9,895 nucleotides of DNA from a candidate division CSSED10-310 bacterium (GTDB taxonomy: Bacteria > CSSED10-310 > JAFGDC01), in the NCBI GenBank assembly GCA_016932295.1, contig JAFGDC010000434.1, positions 1-9,895 of the forward strand, in the 5' to 3' direction. The notes below the pieces were generated by a model. It was given only the letters and a program-made list of their open reading frames with translations, was not told the DNA's origin and searched no databases. The position numbers and the translations under genes were made by a program. How positions within the stretch are numbered: position 1 is the first letter of the stretch; every line of letters starts with the position of its first letter. Below are positions 7,701 to 9,895 of this stretch, piece after piece.

Positions 7701-9895
7701 TGCCGGCGTTCTCGAAGAAGACCGCCGCACGGATGCTGCCACCCCACGAGTTGTTGGATTCGAAGAACGTGCAGTTGGTGAAGGTGGGAGTGCTGCCGTA
7801 GCACCACACCGACCAGTTGCGCCAGTACTCGTTGGTGCCGGAGTCGTCGTCGCGCAAACCACCGTAGCGGAATTCACAGAAATCGAGAACACTGGTCGAG
7901 TTGGTCAACCGGATGTAGGCGTAGTCGCCGTCGTCCGGCTGCGTGAACGGCCCGTCGTCGTTGGTGTCGCCGCCGGCGGAATCGTCACGGATGGACGTGA
8001 AGATGATGGGTTGCTGCAGGGTGCCATGGGCGAGAAGGATGCCGTCGATTAACAGGCGCGTGGTGTACTGGTAACCGCCCGAGTAGTTGCCGTGATTGTA
8101 GGCAAACTTGACGATGACACCCGGTTCCATAGTCAGGGTGGCGGTGGAACAAATGGTCAGATCGCTGTCGATGATGTAGGGACTGCCCGCAGCCGTCCAG
8201 GTGACATCCTCGCAGATGGTGCCCGACAAATGCGTACCGGGTACTGGCGTGCGCAGCGGGGTGACCGATGGCAGCACTGTGGGCGCTTCGGTGGCGGGCC
8301 CGGGAGTGAAGGTCCGCGTGGGTGTCACGGAAGGCGTCGGAGTCGTGGTCGGCGTCCTGGTGTCACCGGGAAGCGGCGTATCGGTGGCGACGGGAATGGC
8401 GGTCTCGGTGGCCGTCGGCGGCGGCGTGCCGATCCATGGATCGTAATCCACGTAATTGCTCACGTCATGACCGGCATCATTATCGTTCACCAGCCCACAG
8501 GGCGCGGCCTCACCGGCATCCGAATCGTCGTCCGGACCGTTCACGTCGCCCCACCAGTTGTGCTCCGCATTCACGCACACCGTACTGTTGTTGTACACCG
8601 CCCACGAACTGTTGTTTTCGAAATGGTTGTTCTCGATGAACATGGCGTTGTAGGTCCAGGGTTGCAGGTACAGGGCAATACCGTTGCCATCGAAGTGGTT
8701 GCCTCCGATGTAACTGTCCAGCGGCGGCCACAGGTTGGAGCCCTCGTCGTACAGTACCGCGGTATCGTTGTTGATCAACGCATTGTCCAGGAAATCGACC
8801 GGCTGTGTCACATCTTGAAAATACACCGCGTAGCGGCCGCTGCCCCAGGTCCGGTTCGACTCGCGGATGACACATTCTGTTATGCTCGGCGAACTCAGGT
8901 AACACCAGATGGTATAGTCGCGCCACGCCTCACCGTCGCCGCTGTCGTCGTCGCGCAGACCGCCATAGCTGATACGGCAGTTGTGGAGCCGGCTGGCGGA
9001 ATTGTCCAGACGGATGTAACCCCAGTCACCGTTGTACGGCTGTGTCACCGGGCCGTCGTTGTTGGTGTCGCCGCCGATCGAGTCGTCGCGAATCGAGGTG
9101 AAGTAGATGGGATGATCGGGACCGCCGCGCGCATCGAGCACACCGTAGACGAGCATGCGCTTGGTGTACTGGTACCCACCGGAATAACTGGAGTGATCAT
9201 ACTCGAACTTGATGACCGTATCCGGCAGAACGGTGAGGATGACGCCGGATTGCACCGTGACATCCTCGACCACCACGTACGGCAAACCAAGATCCTGCAC
9301 GTTGGACCACACCACGTCGTACTCCATGGTGCGGCCGGTGGCGATGGCCCGAATGGCGTTGCCGTAAACGATATTGTCGTCGTAGAAGGCGTTTGAACTG
9401 CCGAACTGGCTGAACGGATACGCGGCGTTGTTGATGATGACATTGTCCAGCACGATGGCGGAACTGTCATCCATGTACAATCCCGTGGCGCACCCCTCGA
9501 TCCAGTTGTCGGTCACCAGGTTGTCGTAGCCCTCGGCCACTTCGATGCCCGATCCGGTGTCCAGCACCACGTTGCCCTGCACCGCCGGCGCGCCGTGACC
9601 GGGAAGATTGACGTTGCCGTTCACCAGGATGCCGCCGCCGCACTCCACGATGAGGTTGAAGTTCACCTCGCCGGGATGGGAGATGGTCGGACAGTAGACT
9701 GCATGGTTGGTGCAACCCTCAAAATAGTTTGCATCGATATACATCTCGGGGGCCGGGAAGAGGCTGCTCTGCTCGTTGTAATACAGGCCGTAGCCGCCGT
9801 TGATGATGGTGTTGCCGGAGAATGATGCAGCCGCCGCGCAGCCGTCGTAATACACCGTGATGAACGCCGCGCCGCCGTAGCTGCGGTTGGCATCC
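4741..9895 (-). CDS. Giant secreted right-handed beta-helix protein with Thr-Pro linkers, 5' end beyond window
   Basis: The frame is open to the right edge. Residues before the GTG at 9855 (DANRSYGGAAFIT) continue the repeat pattern, so that GTG is not the start; about 1,717 residues are seen. The protein is built of PbH1/NosD-type helix coils: 'N-x-I-x-x-n-x-G-l-y' turns recur throughout. It has four 156-157-residue conserved blocks and the tail of a fifth. Domain A (edge to ~8430) ends in NWWGDVNGPDDDS...DYDPW; domain B (~8235 to 5303) ends in CWWNDAAGPNDTS...DYSPW. These Trp-Trp caps are common at the end of such helices. Each domain is followed by a Thr-Pro linker. The C-terminus is PIPSASTSG, a hydrophobic run LLILVMLFSLGMI, then RRLRPRP. 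That is a tripartite tail like exosortase/IPTL-type sorting signals, though not a canonical PEP-CTERM. Surface adhesion or polysaccharide binding is likely. No catalytic site for a pectate-lyase-type enzyme is evident. Confidence 0.92.
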   Translation of the reverse strand, partial: DANRSYGGAAFITVYYDGCAAAASFSGNTIINGGYGLYYNEQSSLFPAPEMYIDANYFEGCTNHAVYCPTISHPGEVNFNLIVECGGGILVNGNVNLPGHGAPAVQGNVVLDTGSGIEVAEGYDNLVTDNWIEGCATGLYMDDSSAIVLDNVIINNAAYPFSQFGSSNAFYDDNIVYGNAIRAIATGRTMEYDVVWSNVQDLGLPYVVVEDVTVQSGVILTVLPDTVIKFEYDHSSYSGGYQYTKRMLVYGVLDARGGPDHPIYFTSIRDDSIGGDTNNDGPVTQPYNGDWGYIRLDNSASRLHNCRISYGGLRDDDSGDGEAWRDYTIWCYLSSPSITECVIRESNRTWGSGRYAVYFQDVTQPVDFLDNALINNDTAVLYDEGSNLWPPLDSYIGGNHFDGNGIALYLQPWTYNAMFIENNHFENNSSWAVYNNSTVCVNAEHNWWGDVNGPDDDSDAGEAAPCGLVNDNDAGHDVSNYVDYDPWIGTPPPTATETAIPVATDTPLPGDTRTPTTTPTPSVTPTRTFTPGPATEAPTVLPSVTPLRTPVPGTHLSGTICEDVTWTAAGSPYIIDSDLTICSTATLTMEPGVIVKFAYNHGNYSGGYQYTTRLLIDGILLAHGTLQQPIIFTSIRDDSAGGDTNDDGPFTQPDDGDYAYIRLTNSTSVLDFCEFRYGGLRDDDSGTNEYWRNWSVWCYGSTPTFTNCTFFESNNSWGGSIRAAVFFENAGTDLSFSGNTFENCGRGVYYSEATGLPLPLNPVISDTTMSGGNDWGIYCAAISHMGEIYDNTITGCGNGIYVNGSDGSSGFGTPPIHHNVMSGCGGTGLWVVDGDTGEVYNNEITGSTDGLYVTDGRNEVTGNIISGNAGYPLGRFGTAFPAYSDNTISDNDLPGIACGGVISGDGAWDNVQSLDLPYVVIQEITVSAGYTLTIDPGTIIKMQYDHTNYSGGYQYTYRFLGNGIIDANGTEAQPVIFTSIRDDSAGGDTNNDHFLTMPDDGDWGYLRLDDSDSSFTYTEFRYGGLRDDDSGTNEYWRNYMVWCYQSSPTFDHCTFAYSNSSYGGGSFFAVYFENTSAPLTFTHNLFIEGAVGMRYAEAAPVSSTIYDNLAMNCSAYGFYLDPISTTSVVDHTQVIDCGQGVRINGGPQITNNTIERCGTGMDVLNGDTATLSDNVINESGYGLYLTDTSCAVTGNHITNTITYPLGRFGDSQPTYSGLIVSGSGQPGVAAGGTITTGITWEDTSGLGFPYVMVSDLTVATGASLTIDPGIVVKFQVDRSAYSGGYQYTRRMICNGDLIADGTASQPIIFTSERDDSVKGDTNNDGLLTSPEGGDWGYVRLDTSTSIVEFCIFAYGGLRDDDSGTNESWRNYMMWCYHSSPSVTDCVFSYGNVAYGGGARYALYYDAVIESPTVMNTSFFNNYYGLVYAENSTATLATVITNNMFAENTVGLYVSPSSTSTLSADENRFAGNTTWGMQNATSYCVSAYDCWWNDAAGPNDTSTGGNPACTWVNDNPAGDKVSDSIDYSPWGIVPPPTNTPTITPTSTPTRTPSPIPSPSPTPTATSTRTPTLTPTVAPTFTPTATPTLTPTLSPTQTPTVTLTPTTPPTRTPTLTPTATFTPTGTPTRTPTTTPTLTPTLSPTTTASPSPTLTPTLSPTATDTPLATATPTATSTPQFTSTPTISPTPAPIPSASTSGLLILVMLFSLGMIRRLRPRP
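4744..4827 (-). other. C-terminal membrane-anchor or sorting tail of the beta-helix protein
   Basis: This segment encodes IPSASTSG, about 14 hydrophobic residues (GLLILVMLFSLGMI) and a basic end, RRLRPRP. The order of short motif, hydrophobic helix and Arg cluster is that of PEP-CTERM, IPTL-CTERM and similar sorting tails. The PEP triplet itself is absent. No sortase or exosortase gene is in the window. Confidence 0.6.
4828..5302 (-). repeat. Long Thr-Pro-rich linker (C-terminal)
   Basis: About 158 residues of alternating TP, TPT, SPT and TPTLTPT units between the second Trp-Trp cap and the anchor tail. It should form an extended, probably O-glycosylated stalk holding the helix away from the envelope. 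The DNA is a degenerate six-base periodic tract (G-rich on plus), which produces several spurious open frames on both strands. Confidence 0.85.
5212..5246 (+). other. Putative G-quadruplex motif in the linker DNA
   Basis: Six G-runs (three, three, three, three, four and four Gs at 5212, 5218, 5224, 5231, 5237 and 5243) are separated by loops of two to four bases. This fits the G3+N1-7 quadruplex rule with runs to spare. It lies on the template strand of the beta-helix gene, where codons for a Ser/Thr-Pro stretch generate C-runs in the mRNA. Confidence 0.55.
5683..6153 (-). repeat. Beta-helix conserved block, copy 4
   Basis: 157 residues from FPYVMV to ALYY. It contains IDPGIVVKF, YSGGYQYT, GDTNNDGLLT (a D-x-N-x-D-G loop like calcium-binding loops), GDWGYVRLD and YGGLRDDDSGTNESWRNY. 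Three cysteines (CIF, WCY, DCVF) match copies 1 and 2. It is followed by the second Trp-Trp cap. Confidence 0.85.
6679..7149 (-). repeat. Beta-helix conserved block, copy 3
   Basis: 157 residues from LPYVVI to AVYF. It has the same landmarks as the other copies: YSGGYQYT, FTSIRDDSAGGDTNND, GDWGYLRLD, YGGLRDDDSGTNEYWRNY. It differs in two places: the Asp-loop Gly is His (TNNDHFLT), and the first conserved Cys is replaced (TYTEF). It is the extra internal copy of domain B. Confidence 0.85.
7714..8184 (-). repeat. Beta-helix conserved block, copy 2 (first of domain B)
   Basis: 157 residues from SPYIID to AVFF, with YSGGYQYT, FTSIRDDSAGGDTNDDG and YGGLRDDDSGTNEYWRNW. Its N-terminal side differs from copies 3 and 4 (GTICEDVTW...DSDLTICSTATLTMEPG) and acts as the entry cap of the second helix after the first linker. 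Its downstream segment (CAAISHMGE...) matches that of the partial copy at the window edge. Confidence 0.85.
8235..8428 (-). repeat. Short Thr-Pro-rich linker between the two beta-helix domains
   Basis: About 64 residues (PPPTATETAIP ... TPTPSVTPTRTF ... TPVPG) joining the first Trp-Trp cap to the second helix. It is shorter and less regular than the C-terminal linker, with extra Val, Ala and Glu, but of the same type. Confidence 0.85.
8818..9285 (-). repeat. Beta-helix conserved block, copy 1
   Basis: 156 residues from LPYVVV to AVYF, including YSGGYQYT, FTSIRDDSIGGDTNNDG, GDWGYIRLD and YGGLRDDDSGDGEAWRDY. It is one residue shorter than the other copies and is followed by a Trp-Trp cap, as copy 4 is. 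Confidence 0.85.
9847..9895 (-). repeat. Beta-helix conserved block, end of a fifth copy cut by the window
   Basis: NRSYGGAAFITVYY matches the block end seen in the others (NSSYGGGSFFAVYF, NNSWGGSIRAAVFF, NVAYGGGARYALYY). The following segment (CPTISHPGE...) resembles that after copy 2. This shows that the gene continues to the right of the window. Confidence 0.75.

Noticed and set aside
6037..8052. Three plus-strand open frames of 183-254 codons with similar sequences to each other
   Set aside because: Their mutual similarity comes from the antisense of the beta-helix repeat blocks. They have no independent protein motif.
8092..9396. Long plus-strand open frame (434 codons) opposite the beta-helix gene
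   Set aside because: It is the antisense shadow of the repeated GC-rich gene. Its apparent repeats mirror the helix blocks, and the minus-strand frame has clear motifs and runs through the whole region.

Overview
The window carries four protein-coding genes, all on the minus strand; no RNA gene, CRISPR array or insertion sequence was found. Reading in the direction of transcription (right to left), they are: (1) the last ~1,717 codons of a giant secreted right-handed beta-helix protein (window edge to 4741), cut off at its 5' end by the window; (2) a 108-residue coiled-coil protein with an acidic tail (4442-4116); (3) a 986-residue cytosolic protein with a gluzincin-type zinc-peptidase signature, HEAAH plus EExxxD (4018-1058); (4) the first 287 residues of a secreted Asp-box (BNR/Ycf48-like) beta-propeller protein, cut off by the left edge (861-1).

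Organism: strong AGGAGG-type Shine-Dalgarno sites, a Rho-independent terminator and a sigma70-like promoter show a bacterium. The GC-rich genome and long secreted proteins with Thr-Pro linkers, NosD/PbH1 helices and a C-terminal 'short motif - hydrophobic stretch - Arg cluster' tail are the style of large-genome, often uncultivated Gram-negative groups. I cannot name a phylum from this sequence.

Region by region: 4741-9895 is the beta-helix gene. It holds four 156-157-residue copies of one conserved block, plus the tail of a fifth at the edge. They are arranged as two domains, each closed by a Trp-Trp cap followed by a Thr-Pro linker. A strong hairpin terminator (4685-4717) isolates it from the next unit. 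A promoter at 4483-4512 then drives a likely two-gene operon of coiled-coil protein and zincin-like protein. This operon is visibly poorer in GC (37-52% in hand-counted 60-base rows) than the genes on either side (60-63%), which suggests a horizontally acquired accessory module. After 196 bp the propeller gene begins with its own strong ribosome binding site.

How they work together: the two outer genes encode extracellular or surface structural proteins. The inner pair has no export signals and looks like an intracellular regulatory or conflict-type module. In it, three repeated ferredoxin-like (ACT/Lrp-sensor-like) units may sense something and control a protease domain, with a dimerising coiled-coil partner. 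That functional link is inference. This pair is the part of the window most likely to be undescribed.
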